From Eubacterium sp. AF22-9 (GTDB lineage: Bacteria > Bacillota > Clostridia > Lachnospirales > Lachnospiraceae): a stretch of DNA of 64,000 nt. The DNA lies in assembly GCA_003458705.1 (NCBI GenBank), contig QRVH01000001.1, positions 62,001 through 126,000 of the forward strand. Direction: 5' to 3'. The notes under the pieces are model-generated. The model saw only the letters and a program-made list of their open reading frames with translations, searched no databases and was not told the DNA's origin. Shown here piece after piece: positions 47,502-56,836 of the stretch; position 1 is the stretch's first letter; each line of letters begins with the position of its first letter. The position numbers and the translations under genes were made by a program.

Positions 47502-48790
47502 ATGAAATACATTTTTACTAATGGACATATCCTTGATGGAACTAAGGATATGAAAGTTTTGGATGGTCATTCTGTGCTTGTTGAAGATGACAAGATTACT
47601 GGTATTGTGAAGGGTAACACTGTACCAGACGGCTTTAAGGAGATTAATCTTGAGGGTAAATACCTTATGCCGGGGCTTATTAATATGCATGTTCATCTTG
47701 CAGGCAATGGAAAGCCACAGAAAAAGCAGAGAGATAATGAAAAGACTGTTAAGCTGCTTATGGGAACAGCACTTTCAAGGGCTGTGACATATAAGGTCGT
47801 AAAGGATTTTGCAAAGACAGAGCTTATGAGTGGTGTTACTACTATAAGAACTGTCGGTGGCCTGGCGGATTTTGATACAAGAGTAAGGGATGATATCAGA
47901 AATGGCAAGGCTGACGGACCAAGAATACTTGCAGCTAATGAAGGAATTTCTGTGCCTGGTGGACATATGGCTGGTTCGGTTGCGGTAGCTGCTAACAATA
48001 TAGATGAAGCACTTGTTCAGGTTGATATTGCAAAAAGCCAGAATGTTGACCTTATTAAGCTTATGATTACAGGAGGCGTGCTCGACGCAAAGGCTAAGGG
48101 TGTTCCTGGTGAGCTTAAGATGAACCTGAGATGGTTAAGGCTGTATGTGATAAGGCACATGCACTTGGATACAATGTTGCTGCACATGTAGAGTCGCCAG
48201 AGGGTGTAAGGGTTGCACTTGAAAATGGTGTTGATTCAATAGAGCATGGAGCAAAGCCTGATGATGAGATAATACATTTGTTTAAGGAGAATAATGCATT
48301 TTTATGCACAACATTATCACCTGCACTGCCATATGCTCTTTTTGACAGAAGCGTATCTAATGCGTCAGAGGTTGAGCAGTACAATGGCAATATCGTGTTT
48401 GAGGGAATAAAGGAATGTGCCAAGGCAGCAATTGCCAACAACATTCCGGTCGTACTTGGTAATGATGTTGGCTGTCCATGGATTACACAGTATGATTTCT
48501 GGAGAGAGCTTTATTATTTCCACAAATATGTAGGTGTAAGCAATGCATTTGCATTATACACAGCTACGCTTAACAGTGCAGTAATGGCGGGTATTGGCAA
48601 TGAGACAGGTTCTGTTGAAGCCGGCAAATGTGCTGACCTGATTGTGACTAAGAATAATCCGTTAGATGACCTCAGGGTGCTGCGTAATGTGGATTTAATC
48701 ATGGCGCGAGGCAGATTGTACAATAATCCAAAGTTTAAAACGAAAAATATTGTCACTAAAGAACTGGATAAATTTTGCGATTTATGTTAA
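47502..48790 (+). pseudogene. Metal-dependent amidohydrolase (imidazolonepropionase-like), frameshifted
   Basis: About 429 residues when repaired. The N-terminal barrel start MPGLINMHVHLAGNG holds the HxH metal ligands, further ligands appear in AAHVES and IEHGAKP, and the last aspartate in LGNDVGCPW. The frame ends at 48191; one C missing near 48126 (AACC|TGAG to AACCCTGAG) gives KMNPEMVKAVCDKAHALGYN and continues to 48790. Members hydrolyse cyclic amides, dipeptides or related compounds; substrate unknown. It starts 35 bases after the dehydrogenase gene. Confidence 0.85.
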
Positions 48791-48825
48791 TTTTATTAAA
48801 GAATTTTACTTAAAGGAATAAGATT

Positions 48826-50313
48826 ATGAAGATAGGATTTGATAACGACAAATATTTAAAAATGCAGTCTGAGCATATTAAGGAGAGAATTGCCAAGTTT
48901 GACAATAAGTTATATCTTGAATTTGGTGGAAAGCTGTTCGATGATTATCATGCTTCAAGGGTTCTTCCAGGATTTAAGCCGGACTCAAAGCTTCAGATGC
49001 TTTTACAGTTAAAGGACCAGGCTGAGGTTGTTATTGCAATAAGTGCAGAAGATATTGCAAGTAATAAGATTCGTGGCGATTACGGAATTACATACGATCA
49101 GGAAGTATTAAGACTTATAGATGAATTTACAGAATATGGACTTTTTGTAGGTAGTGTCTGCATCACAAAGTATTTCCAGCAGCCAGAGGTTGATAATTTC
49201 ATCAAGGTGTTAGATGCACATGGAATCAAGAATTTCAAGCATTACAAGATTGCCGGATATCCTAATGATGTTGCCAAGATTGTAAGTGATGATGGTTACG
49301 GAAAGAATGAATTTATTAAGACTACCAGACCACTTGTAGTTGTTACTGCTCCTGGTCCGGGAAGCGGAAAGATGGCTACATGTCTTTCACAGCTTTACCA
49401 TGAATATAAGCATGGTGTTAAGGCTGGATATGCGAAGTTTGAGACATTCCCAATCTGGAATATTCCACTTAAGCACCCTGTTAATCTTGCTTATGAGGCA
49501 GCGACAGCAGACCTTAATGATGTTAATATGATTGATCCTTTCCATTTGGAAGCATATGGTAAAACAACGGTTAATTATAACAGAGATATCGAGATATTCC
49601 CTGTGCTTAATGCTATGTTCGAGCTCATTGCCGGTGAGAGTCCATATAAGTCACCAACAGATATGGGTGTTAATATGGCTGGTAACTGTATTGTTGATGA
49701 TGAAGCATGCCGTTATGCTTCTAATATGGAGATTATCAGAAGATATTACAAATATTTATGCGACCAGAAGAGAACTGGTGTAAACAGTCAGGAAATTTAT
49801 AAGATTGAGCTTTTAATGAATCAGGCAGGAATCACACCATCTTCAAGACCTGTTGTTAATGCTGCACTTGAAAAGTCAGCAAAAAGCGGTGATAAACCGG
49901 CGGTTGCAATTGAGTTAGAAGACGGAACTATTGTTACTGGAAAAACAGGTGATCTGTTAGGTGCTGCGTCATCAGCATTGCTTAATGCATTAAAGCAGCT
50001 TGCTGGAATAGATGATTCAGTTGACCTGCTATCACCTGAGTCAATCAGCCCTATCCAGACATTAAAGACTAATTATCTTGGCAGCAGGAATCCAAGACTT
50101 CATACAGATGAAATCCTTATTGCACTTTCATCATCAGTTGTAGCCAATTCTTTAGCTGAAAAGGCATTAAAGCAGATTCCTAAGCTTTATGGCTGTGATG
50201 TTCATTCAACAGTTATTCTTTCAGCGGTAGACAAGGATACATTTAAGAGACTGGGCATGAATCTTACATGTGAGCCTGCTTATGAGGAAGAAAAGAGATT
50301 TCATAAGAATTAG
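48826..50313 (+). CDS. DUF1846 domain-containing protein
   Basis: 495 residues, full length for this family. Opening IGFDNDKYLKMQSEHIKERI and the later APGPGSGKMATCLSQLYHEY are characteristic. DUF1846 proteins have a P-loop-like N-terminal region and are widespread in Firmicutes, but no activity is firmly assigned. AAAGGA precedes the ATG. The gene ends before the Mn riboswitch that controls the next transcript; it is not itself under that control. Confidence 0.9.
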   Translation: MKIGFDNDKYLKMQSEHIKERIAKFDNKLYLEFGGKLFDDYHASRVLPGFKPDSKLQMLLQLKDQAEVVIAISAEDIASNKIRGDYGITYDQEVLRLIDEFTEYGLFVGSVCITKYFQQPEVDNFIKVLDAHGIKNFKHYKIAGYPNDVAKIVSDDGYGKNEFIKTTRPLVVVTAPGPGSGKMATCLSQLYHEYKHGVKAGYAKFETFPIWNIPLKHPVNLAYEAATADLNDVNMIDPFHLEAYGKTTVNYNRDIEIFPVLNAMFELIAGESPYKSPTDMGVNMAGNCIVDDEACRYASNMEIIRRYYKYLCDQKRTGVNSQEIYKIELLMNQAGITPSSRPVVNAALEKSAKSGDKPAVAIELEDGTIVTGKTGDLLGAASSALLNALKQLAGIDDSVDLLSPESISPIQTLKTNYLGSRNPRLHTDEILIALSSSVVANSLAEKALKQIPKLYGCDVHSTVILSAVDKDTFKRLGMNLTCEPAYEEEKRFHKN

Positions 50314-50366
50314 TTATTGACACACATGCAGGCATTTGATATTATTTATCAAGTAATTAAATATTC

Positions 50367-50461
50367 CATGAGGGAGTAGTTAGCGCGAAAGTGTGATTTG
50401 TCAACATTCTGATTATAATTAAAGAGTATAATCTGGCAAATCTTAAATAATGAGACTCATG
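50367..50461 (+). ncRNA. yybP-ykoY manganese riboswitch aptamer
   Basis: The conserved yybP-ykoY elements are in order: P1 left strand CATGAG (50367-50372) running into GGAGTAG, a short GCGC-GAAA-GTGT helix, GTCAACATTC in the internal loop of a long helix (50395-50417 with 50427-50442), and GAGA before the P1 right strand CTCATG (50456-50461). This class senses Mn2+ and turns expression on. Downstream are two cation exporters of families known to be riboswitch-controlled. The P1 right strand is shared with the terminator stem at 50454, the expected expression platform. Confidence 0.9.
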
Positions 50462-50522
50462 TATATCAATTAACAGTTAGTGTTGTACACGGCAGGTAGT
50501 TGATATACATGAGTCTTTTTTT
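50454..50522 (+). terminator. Expression-platform terminator of the Mn riboswitch
   Basis: GACTCATGTATATCAA pairs perfectly over 16 bases with 50500-50515 and is followed by T7. Its left arm contains the aptamer's P1 right strand, so Mn2+-stabilised P1 and this terminator exclude each other. Confidence 0.9.
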
Positions 50523-50596
50523 ATCTGTTGAATATAGTAGTGGCAGAGTTTTTAAGCTGACGACACTTATTATGGAGAGAAAAAAAGGAGGAAAAC

Positions 50597-51598
50597 ATGG
50601 AAAAATTCATTAACAATGCACCATTTGCTCTTGTACTTGTATGTCTTATAATCGGTTTTGTTCTGCTTATTAAAGGTGCAGACTTTTTCGTAGAAGGAAG
50701 CTCAAGTGTAGCAAAGAGACTACATGTTCCGTCTATTATTATTGGACTTACAATTGTTGCAATGGGAACATCGCTTCCAGAAACGGCGGTCAGTGTATCT
50801 GCATCAATTACAGGCAACAATGAGCTTGCAGTAAGTAATGTAGTCGGTTCTAATATATTTAACCTGATGGTTGTTATTGGCGTGTGTGCAATGATTGCAA
50901 CAGTAAATGTTGCAAAAGAAACAATAAAAAGAGATATCCCATTTTCACTTATCTGTGCAGGACTTTTATTGATTTTAGGAATCCTTGGGGTTGGTGATAA
51001 GTCAGGAATGATGCTTGGACATTTTGATGGTGTAATATTTATCGGTGCATTTGCAGGATACATTTTTTACATGATTAAGATTGCACTAAAGGCAAGCAAA
51101 GAAGGCAAAAAAATCGAGATTGAGGGCGGTTCTGATGAAGATATTAAGTTGATTTCAGTTCCGCTTAGTATTCTGTTTATTATTGGCGGTGCGGCTGCGA
51201 TTGCAGTAGGCGGAGATATTACCGTAGACGCTGCCTCAAGGATAGCGAGTGACCTCGGAATGAGCCAGACACTTATTGGGCTTACAATAGTTTCAATAGG
51301 AACATCACTTCCAGAGCTTGTAACTTCAATAGTTGCAGCCAGAAAGAACGAAGTCGATATGGCACTTGGTAATGCGATTGGTTCAAATGTATTTAACATA
51401 CTTATGGTACTTGGTATTGCATCAGCAATCAGTCCAATCAGCATAATTACAGAAAATATTATAGATTTGTGTGTGCTTATTGTATTTACAATATGTGTAT
51501 GGATATTTGCTGGAACAAAGAAGAAAATCGGAAGAATCGAAGGTTTTTCAATGGTTGCACTTTATGTGATATATGCAGTTTATATCATAATAAGATAA
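50597..51598 (+). CDS. Calcium/sodium (CaCA/YrbG-type) antiporter, probable Mn-responsive exporter
   Basis: 333 residues, ten membrane segments in two inverted halves. Each half has the alpha-repeat: MGTSLPETAVSV...VVGSNIFNLMVVIG and IGTSLPELVTSI...AIGSNVFNILMVLG. The family exchanges divalent cations for Na+ or H+. The Mn riboswitch directly upstream argues that it exports Mn2+ here, though Ca2+ transport is the family norm. AAGGAGG precedes the ATG; the next exporter gene starts 16 bases after the stop. Confidence 0.92.
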   Translation: MEKFINNAPFALVLVCLIIGFVLLIKGADFFVEGSSSVAKRLHVPSIIIGLTIVAMGTSLPETAVSVSASITGNNELAVSNVVGSNIFNLMVVIGVCAMIATVNVAKETIKRDIPFSLICAGLLLILGILGVGDKSGMMLGHFDGVIFIGAFAGYIFYMIKIALKASKEGKKIEIEGGSDEDIKLISVPLSILFIIGGAAAIAVGGDITVDAASRIASDLGMSQTLIGLTIVSIGTSLPELVTSIVAARKNEVDMALGNAIGSNVFNILMVLGIASAISPISIITENIIDLCVLIVFTICVWIFAGTKKKIGRIEGFSMVALYVIYAVYIIIR

Positions 51599-51614
51599 AT
51601 GAGGTAACATACAA

Positions 51615-52304
51615 ATGCTGTTGTTTTTAAAAGTGTTTTTTACTGAATTCATAGCTGAGATGGGCGATAAAACCCAGCTCATGCTTATTGCTCTTACTTC
51701 TAAATATAAGTTAAGAGATATTATATCAGGAACTGCTGTAGCAATTCTTGTACTTAACGGACTTGCTGTTTTAGCAGGTGGGCTTGTCAGTGAATTTATT
51801 CCTGACTGGCTTATAAAGACTATTGCAGCACTTGCATTTCTTTATTTTGCTGCATCAACTATTGCAGGGGATGATGATGACGAAGAAGAAGGCTGCGGCA
51901 AATCAAAGATTAAGTTTGCACCACTTGCAGTTTTCTTTACATTTTTCATTGCAGAACTTGGTGATAAGACACAGCTTACAGCCATAACATTTGGTGCTAA
52001 TGAAGGTATGAGTGCAGCTCTTGTTGTATGGATAGGATGTTCACTTGGACTTTTTGCAGCTGACATTCTTGGTATGTTAGTCGGATATCTGTTAAAGAGC
52101 AAGACTCCGGACGGACTGCTTAATACACTTGCATTCGCAATATTCTCGATATTCGGTGTATACACACTTTATCAGGGACTTAAGCTTATAAGAATATATG
52201 TCTGTCCGATTCCTGTATGGCCAATACTTATAGTTGCAACTGTTGTTTTTGTTGTTATATGTGTCTGTCTTTTTATTAGAAGAGAGAAGGAAAAGAATGA
52301 TTAG
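51615..52304 (+). CDS. UPF0016/GDT1 (TMEM165) family cation exporter
   Basis: 229 residues with six membrane segments. The duplicated signature E-x-G-D-K-T is present twice: EFIAEMGDKTQLMLIAL near the N-terminus and ELGDKTQLTAITF in the second half, with an acidic cytoplasmic loop (GDDDDEEEG) between. Homologues (MneA, GDT1) export Mn2+ or Ca2+. Second gene of the riboswitch-controlled transcript, with a terminator right after. The joint control strongly supports Mn2+ efflux. Confidence 0.92.
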   Translation: MLLFLKVFFTEFIAEMGDKTQLMLIALTSKYKLRDIISGTAVAILVLNGLAVLAGGLVSEFIPDWLIKTIAALAFLYFAASTIAGDDDDEEEGCGKSKIKFAPLAVFFTFFIAELGDKTQLTAITFGANEGMSAALVVWIGCSLGLFAADILGMLVGYLLKSKTPDGLLNTLAFAIFSIFGVYTLYQGLKLIRIYVCPIPVWPILIVATVVFVVICVCLFIRREKEKND

Positions 52305-52312
52305 AATGAAAG

Positions 52313-52351
52313 TAATCGTATCATTTTTTATGTGATGCGATTATTTTTTTT
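52313..52351 (+). terminator. Terminator of Mn-exporter operon
   Basis: TAATCGTATCA pairs with TGATGCGATTA (one G-U) and runs into T8, 8 bases after the stop. Confidence 0.85.
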
Positions 52352-52429
52352 GTAAATATGTCGATATAATATTAAGAAAAGTCAAGGATGACTTTATCCA
52401 ATACATTTACATTCAAGGAGGAATGAATT

Positions 52430-53209
52430 ATGAGTAGTGTATCTTCAGGGAATTTTTCCCAGATAGCCGGTTCGTATGCAGATACAGCGGCTGTTTATTC
52501 TAAGTCAGAGACAACTAAGACCGATGAGACAAGCGGAAAGAAGAAAGTCAGTGGTCAGACTATTGGCAATCCCAAGTTAAGCGAGAAAGCAAGCAAATAT
52601 TATGAACAATTAAAGAAAAAGTACTCTAATATGAACTTTATTCTTGTAAGTGAGGATCAGAAAGAGAATGCCAAGGCTAATGCCGCAGGTTATGCTAATT
52701 CCAATAATATGGTTGTCCTTATTGATGAGGATAAAATTGAAAGAATGGCTTCTGATGAGAATTACAGAAAACAGTATGAAGGAATTATTGCAAATGCTGC
52801 CAGTGGAATCTCACAGCTTGCAAGCAGTCTTTCAGCAACAGGAACTAGTGTAAAGGGCTTTGGAATGCAGGTTAATGATAATGGTACAGCATCATATTTT
52901 GCTGTGCTTGAAAAGTCAAGTGCTGCACAGAAGGAGCGCATTGAGAAGAAGGCTGTAGAAAAGAAAGAAGCTAAGAAGACAGCACAGAAGAAGGCAGAAA
53001 AGAAAAAGAATGAGGAGCGGCTGGAAAAGAAACGTAAAGAGACCGGGGATGTCAATGATACTGACGATGCAGAGACCGTAACAGTGACAGCTTCATCAAT
53101 AGAAGAACTTCTTGAAAAGATAAAAGACCAGGAACAGCTTTTCTTAAGTGATACAGTAAAAACTCCACAGGAGAAGAATGTGGGTCAGAATGTTGACTTT
53201 TCTGTATAA
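52430..53209 (+). CDS. DUF6033-like uncharacterised protein
   Basis: 259 residues, no signal peptide or membrane segment. N-terminal low-complexity Ser/Thr part, then a conserved-looking globular core (KYYEQLKKKYSNMNFILVS to NMVVLIDEDKIERMASDEN), a long Lys/Glu/Ala coiled coil (about 165-205) and an acidic tail. I recognise the core from DUF6033-type proteins of Lachnospiraceae and related Clostridia; no function is assigned. CAAGGAGG lies before the ATG. The next gene starts 18 bases after the stop, and its product is likewise charged and cytoplasmic, so the two may work together. Confidence 0.65.
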   Translation: MSSVSSGNFSQIAGSYADTAAVYSKSETTKTDETSGKKKVSGQTIGNPKLSEKASKYYEQLKKKYSNMNFILVSEDQKENAKANAAGYANSNNMVVLIDEDKIERMASDENYRKQYEGIIANAASGISQLASSLSATGTSVKGFGMQVNDNGTASYFAVLEKSSAAQKERIEKKAVEKKEAKKTAQKKAEKKKNEERLEKKRKETGDVNDTDDAETVTVTASSIEELLEKIKDQEQLFLSDTVKTPQEKNVGQNVDFSV

Positions 53210-53227
53210 TGTCAGGGGGTGTGCCTA

Positions 53228-54079
53228 GTGATATTATCAGGAACAATAGCAAGTACCGTACAATTGCAGATGCTTAACAACAAGTGGATGCAGAAAAAGG
53301 AATCTGGCAATGTTTTATCTAAGCAGGAGTTAAATGAACGCTCTACATGGACATCTGAACAGTTTATGATTGCTGATTTTCAGGAACGGTTAGAACATAA
53401 TCGGGAAGCAGAGAAGCGCCAGAAAATAGATAATAAGATTATGTCAGGTGGGAGTCTTTCGCCGGAGGAAATATCTTATCTTGAAAAGAATGATCCTGTT
53501 GCTTTAAAGAAATATCGTGAAACTAAAGAAGAAAAAGAAAGCTATAAGGAAAAACTGAGACAATGCAAAACTAAAGAAGAGGTTGACCGTGTAAAGCTGC
53601 AGAAGCTTGGAGAACTGGAGAGTTCATTAAGCAGTATAGTCAATGACCCGGCAATACCTAAAAGTGCCAAGTTAGCGAAAGCTCAGGAAATACTTGCAAA
53701 GACTAACAACATTGAGGCTGCACATCTTGAGTTTGTCAAATCCGCAGATTATCAGAGTATGCCAACTGATGACGAAAAGAAAGAACAGGATGCAGCAGAT
53801 AATGATATATCAGATGAGATAACAGACAGCGAGAAGGCTGATAATGCTGAAATTACTGACGCCTCTGAAAATACACAGGATAAAGCAGATACTATAACTG
53901 ATGATAATAATCAGATTTGTGATATTAAAAATACAGATACCGCAGATACAAAAGCTTCTGATAAAACATCTGAAAAAGATAATCGAAAGAAAGAATACAG
54001 TACAGAAATTAAGAAAGTTAGCCGAAAGCTTAAGAAAGGTTTTGAGGCGGCTGACATGCATGTTGACATAATTGTATAA
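53228..54079 (+). CDS. Uncharacterised coiled-coil protein
   Basis: About 283 residues from GTG 53228 (AGGGGG 8 bases upstream; GTG 53219 is too close). The N-terminal ILSGTIASTVQLQMLNNKW is mildly hydrophobic but not a signal peptide. A long helical region with NERSTWTSEQFMIADFQERL and SGGSLSPEEISYLEKNDP follows, then an acidic Asp/Thr/Glu-rich linker of about 70 residues and a basic C-terminus ending in HVDIIV. I do not recognise a named family. It is paired with the DUF6033-like gene upstream. Confidence 0.55.
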   Translation: MILSGTIASTVQLQMLNNKWMQKKESGNVLSKQELNERSTWTSEQFMIADFQERLEHNREAEKRQKIDNKIMSGGSLSPEEISYLEKNDPVALKKYRETKEEKESYKEKLRQCKTKEEVDRVKLQKLGELESSLSSIVNDPAIPKSAKLAKAQEILAKTNNIEAAHLEFVKSADYQSMPTDDEKKEQDAADNDISDEITDSEKADNAEITDASENTQDKADTITDDNNQICDIKNTDTADTKASDKTSEKDNRKKEYSTEIKKVSRKLKKGFEAADMHVDIIV

Positions 54080-54096
54080 TTATGTATGATTGGGAA

Positions 54097-54136
54097 TCCA
54101 CTCGGATATGACTAAGAATAGTTATGTCTGGGTGGA
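54097..54136 (+). terminator. Hairpin after the coiled-coil protein gene
   Basis: TCCAC/GTGGA and GATATGACT/AGTTATGTC stack into one stem with a few G-U pairs, 18 bases after the stop; no good T tract. Confidence 0.5.
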
Positions 54137-54175
54137 TGTTATTATAAGAACCATCTATTTTGTGTCATGCGGTAT

Positions 54176-54207
54176 TCACTTCGTTAAACAGCAATTTAGC
54201 GAAGTGA
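54176..54207. repeat. 13-bp inverted repeat
   Basis: TCACTTCGTTAAA pairs with TTTAGCGAAGTGA (one G-U) around six bases, in a non-coding stretch of about 285 bases between convergent genes. No T tract; purpose unknown. Confidence 0.5.
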
Positions 54208-54322
54208 CTTAAATGTGTACTTTACTACTGTAACGAGCAATTTTTAAGTGAAAGAAGATGATTTCAAGGATTTTCCAGACGAAATTAAAGACCTATTTAG
54301 GCACTTATTTGAGTAACTGCAA

Positions 54323-54357
54323 AACGCCGATAAATCCTGATTTATCGGCGTTATTTT
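54323..54357. terminator. Bidirectional terminator between convergent operons
   Basis: AACGCCGATAAATC and GATTTATCGGCGTT are perfect 14-base arms with T-rich flanks on the plus strand and TTTT on the minus strand. It serves the que operon (minus) and possibly plus-strand read-through. Confidence 0.85.
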
Positions 54358-54365
54358 ATCTATTA

Positions 54366-54863
54366 TTATCTATTATCGACCTTTTCTGGATACATATCAT
54401 GGTTTGCCATTCTGTTGAATGCTATCTCCTCCCATTTTGTTCCAGGTTTTCCATAATTACAGTAAGGATCTATTGATATTCCACCTCTAGGAGTAAATTT
54501 CCCCCATACCTCTATGTATTTTGGATCCATAAGTTTTATCAAATCTTTCATGATAATATTCATACAGTCTTCATGAAAATCACCATGATTTCTGAAACTG
54601 AATAAATATAATTTTAATGATTTACTTTCCACCATTTTAATGTTTGGTACATATGATATTGTAACAGTTGCAAAATCTGGCTGCCCTGTTATAGGACACA
54701 AACTTGTAAATTCTGGGCAATTAAATTTTACAAAATAATCATTACCCTGATGTTTATTCTCAAAAGTCTCTAACATCTCCGGTGCATAATCACTTGGATA
54801 CTGTGTTTTCTGATTTCCCAATAATGTTATATCTGCTGTTTCTTCTTTACTTCTTCCAGTCAT
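54366..54863 (-). CDS. queF: NADPH-dependent 7-cyano-7-deazaguanine reductase
   Basis: 165 residues from ATG 54863 (AAGGAG upstream; the frame extends further without support). The unimodular QueF type: catalytic Cys in [14 protein letters not shown], the family motif [15 protein letters not shown], and Asp in GDFHEDCMN. It reduces the nitrile preQ0 to the amine preQ1, the last free-base step before insertion into tRNA. Last gene of the minus-strand que operon; queC ends 13 bases before its start. Confidence 0.94.
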   Translation of the reverse strand: MTGRSKEETADITLLGNQKTQYPSDYAPEMLETFENKHQGNDYFVKFNCPEFTSLCPITGQPDFATVTISYVPNIKMVESKSLKLYLFSFRNHGDFHEDCMNIIMKDLIKLMDPKYIEVWGKFTPRGGISIDPYCNYGKPGTKWEEIAFNRMANHDMYPEKVDNR

Positions 54864-54876
54864 AATTTTCTCCTTT

Positions 54877-55557
54877 TTATTCCATAGCTGGATCATTAAT
54901 TCCGTTTAACTCAAATGCTCTGGCTCTATCTATACATGTTCCACACTTTCCACAAGGTTTTTCGCTACCTTCATAGCAACTCCATGTGTACTTATAAGGT
55001 ACATTTAGCTCAAGCCCCTTTTTTACAACCTGATCCTTTGTTGCATTGATAAATGGTGCTACAACCTTAATCTGCTTTCCACTTCCAAGATATATAGCCT
55101 CATTTATTGCATTATTAAAATCACTGCTGCAGTCAGGATATGCACTTCCAGCCGCATCATCCGCATGTGCCCCATAATATATCTCACTGCAGCCCTTTGA
55201 AATTGCTATACTGGCAGCACTTGATAAAAATAACCCATTTCTAAATGGAACATATGTTGAAACAGGAGAACCATTTGTGCTCTTAATCTGCTCATCATAT
55301 GATTCTTTAGGTATTTCCTTATCAGAATGTGATAATAATGAACAATCACTATATTGAAATATTTTTGCAAGGTCAAGATAAATATGTTCTACATTATAGT
55401 ATTTTACTATTTTATCTGACGCTTCTATCTCTTTTGTATGTTTCTGTCCATATGATATTGATAACGCAATAACATTTTCTGGACCATATTTTTCTACTGC
55501 CATACCAAGGCATGTTGTACTATCTATTCCACCACTGAACAAAACCATTGCTTTCAT
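54877..55557 (-). CDS. queC: 7-cyano-7-deazaguanine synthase
   Basis: 226 residues. PP-loop [11 protein letters not shown] at the N-terminus binds ATP; the C-terminal [15 protein letters not shown] holds the four cysteines for zinc. QueC converts 7-carboxy-7-deazaguanine, made by QueE, into preQ0. GGGAG precedes the ATG. Its start overlaps the 3' end of folE by 38 bases. All five genes for GTP to preQ1 are in this operon, so the organism makes its own queuosine precursor rather than relying on salvage. Confidence 0.95.
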   Translation of the reverse strand: MKAMVLFSGGIDSTTCLGMAVEKYGPENVIALSISYGQKHTKEIEASDKIVKYYNVEHIYLDLAKIFQYSDCSLLSHSDKEIPKESYDEQIKSTNGSPVSTYVPFRNGLFLSSAASIAISKGCSEIYYGAHADDAAGSAYPDCSSDFNNAINEAIYLGSGKQIKVVAPFINATKDQVVKKGLELNVPYKYTWSCYEGSEKPCGKCGTCIDRARAFELNGINDPAME

Positions 55558-56142
55558 TGTTAAATCTCCCTCTTAATGTTTGTGTATATGTTTTTGTGTT
55601 AGCTTTTTTAATTCCTCTTGCGGTCATGCAGCTATGACATCCTTCAATAAATACTGCTATATCTTTGGCACCAGTAACCATCTGCATAATATCAGCAATA
55701 TCACTTCCTATTCTTTCTTGAAGCTGCAGTCTTTTAGATACCATATCTGCTATTCTTGCTATCTTACTAAGACCTATTACTCTTCCATTTGGAATATAAG
55801 CAACTGTTACCTTCATATCATACATAAGAGCAAGATGATGCTCACAATAACTGAAAATATCTATATCTTTTACCACTACCATATTGGAAGTTCCGCTCTG
55901 ACCATTACATTCTATTTGTTCAGACTCTTCTTCATCCATATCCAGTGCAAATGTTTTGTTAAACATATCCGCAATTTCTTCATTTGTATAATCATTCCAT
56001 CAAAAACTTCTTCATACATTTTTGCAACTCTTTTAGGTGTATCTTTTAAGCCCTCCCGTTCAGGGTTATCACCCAGAGCCTTAAGAATACCAGCTATATG
56101 ATATTCAATTGCCTTAGTGTCTATTTTCTTATGTTTTTCCAT
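55520..56142 (-). pseudogene. folE: GTP cyclohydrolase I, frameshifted
   Basis: About 207 residues when repaired. Start MEKHKKID at 56142 with AAGGAG upstream, directly after queE. Zinc and active-site wording is present: [11 protein letters not shown], and [12 protein letters not shown]. The first frame leaves homology after EEVFDGMI; restoring one T (minus strand, TTT reduced to TT near 55990) gives [20 protein letters not shown] and joins the downstream frame. The C-terminus after TLRGRF is atypical because it overlaps queC. It makes dihydroneopterin triphosphate from GTP, the first step of the pathway. Confidence 0.88.
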
Positions 56143-56143
56143 G

Positions 56144-56812
56144 TCAGACTCCTTTTTTGTCTGGTGACCATATAATTTTATGTAACTGAATCTGCATATT
56201 AACATCATTCATTACATTCTCTTTCATAAAATTAACAATTTCCTCAGGTTCTATCATTCCAAATACCGGACTTATATAAAGGTTACATTTTCCATACAGA
56301 TTATATTTTTCTATAATTTGTTTTGCCTTTATAAGATCCTCTCGACAACCTGCTACAAATTTGACAGTATCATTGCTATTTAAAATATCAAAATTATCCA
56401 GATTCATGGCCGCTTCCATACCACTGCATGAAAGCTTATAATCCATTGTAAAAGTTACATTCTCTTTGTGAAGCTTACGGATTTTATCAAGATAGACACT
56501 GCCGTTAGTCTCTATTTCAATGTTCAGATTGTTTTCTGCAAGAACTGTTATAACATTTTCAATACCTTCTCTTAGCAGTGGTTCACCACCAGTAAGAGTG
56601 ACATTTTTTACTCCTGTCGATAAAACATAATCAAGAATTTCTTTTTCTGTCATTGGTTGAGAAGGTGTCTCCTGCTCATTAGCCCATTTGGTATCGCAGT
56701 ATTTACAGTTAAGATTACAGCCCTTAAAGCGTATAAAAACCGCTAGCTGCCCGGCTTTAGTTCCTTCACCATTAATACTTACAAATTTTTCAACTACTTC
56801 ATATTTACTCAT
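56144..56812 (-). CDS. queE: 7-carboxy-7-deazaguanine synthase (radical SAM)
   Basis: 222 residues. The radical-SAM cluster motif is CNLNCKYC (CxxxCxxC), placed in [28 protein letters not shown] is the GGE motif for SAM binding. The N-terminal [17 protein letters not shown] is typical of QueE. It rearranges 6-carboxytetrahydropterin into CDG. Transcribed second in the operon, between queD and folE; folE starts one base after its stop. Confidence 0.95.
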   Translation of the reverse strand: MSKYEVVEKFVSINGEGTKAGQLAVFIRFKGCNLNCKYCDTKWANEQETPSQPMTEKEILDYVLSTGVKNVTLTGGEPLLREGIENVITVLAENNLNIEIETNGSVYLDKIRKLHKENVTFTMDYKLSCSGMEAAMNLDNFDILNSNDTVKFVAGCREDLIKAKQIIEKYNLYGKCNLYISPVFGMIEPEEIVNFMKENVMNDVNMQIQLHKIIWSPDKKGV

Positions 56813-56836
56813 ATATAAATCCTTTCAGATTAAAAA

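Noticed and set aside
54249-54317. A 22-codon frame (GTG start) before the que terminator
   Set aside because: Too short, no ribosome site, a stop codon directly precedes it, and no family recognised; perhaps a gene remnant.
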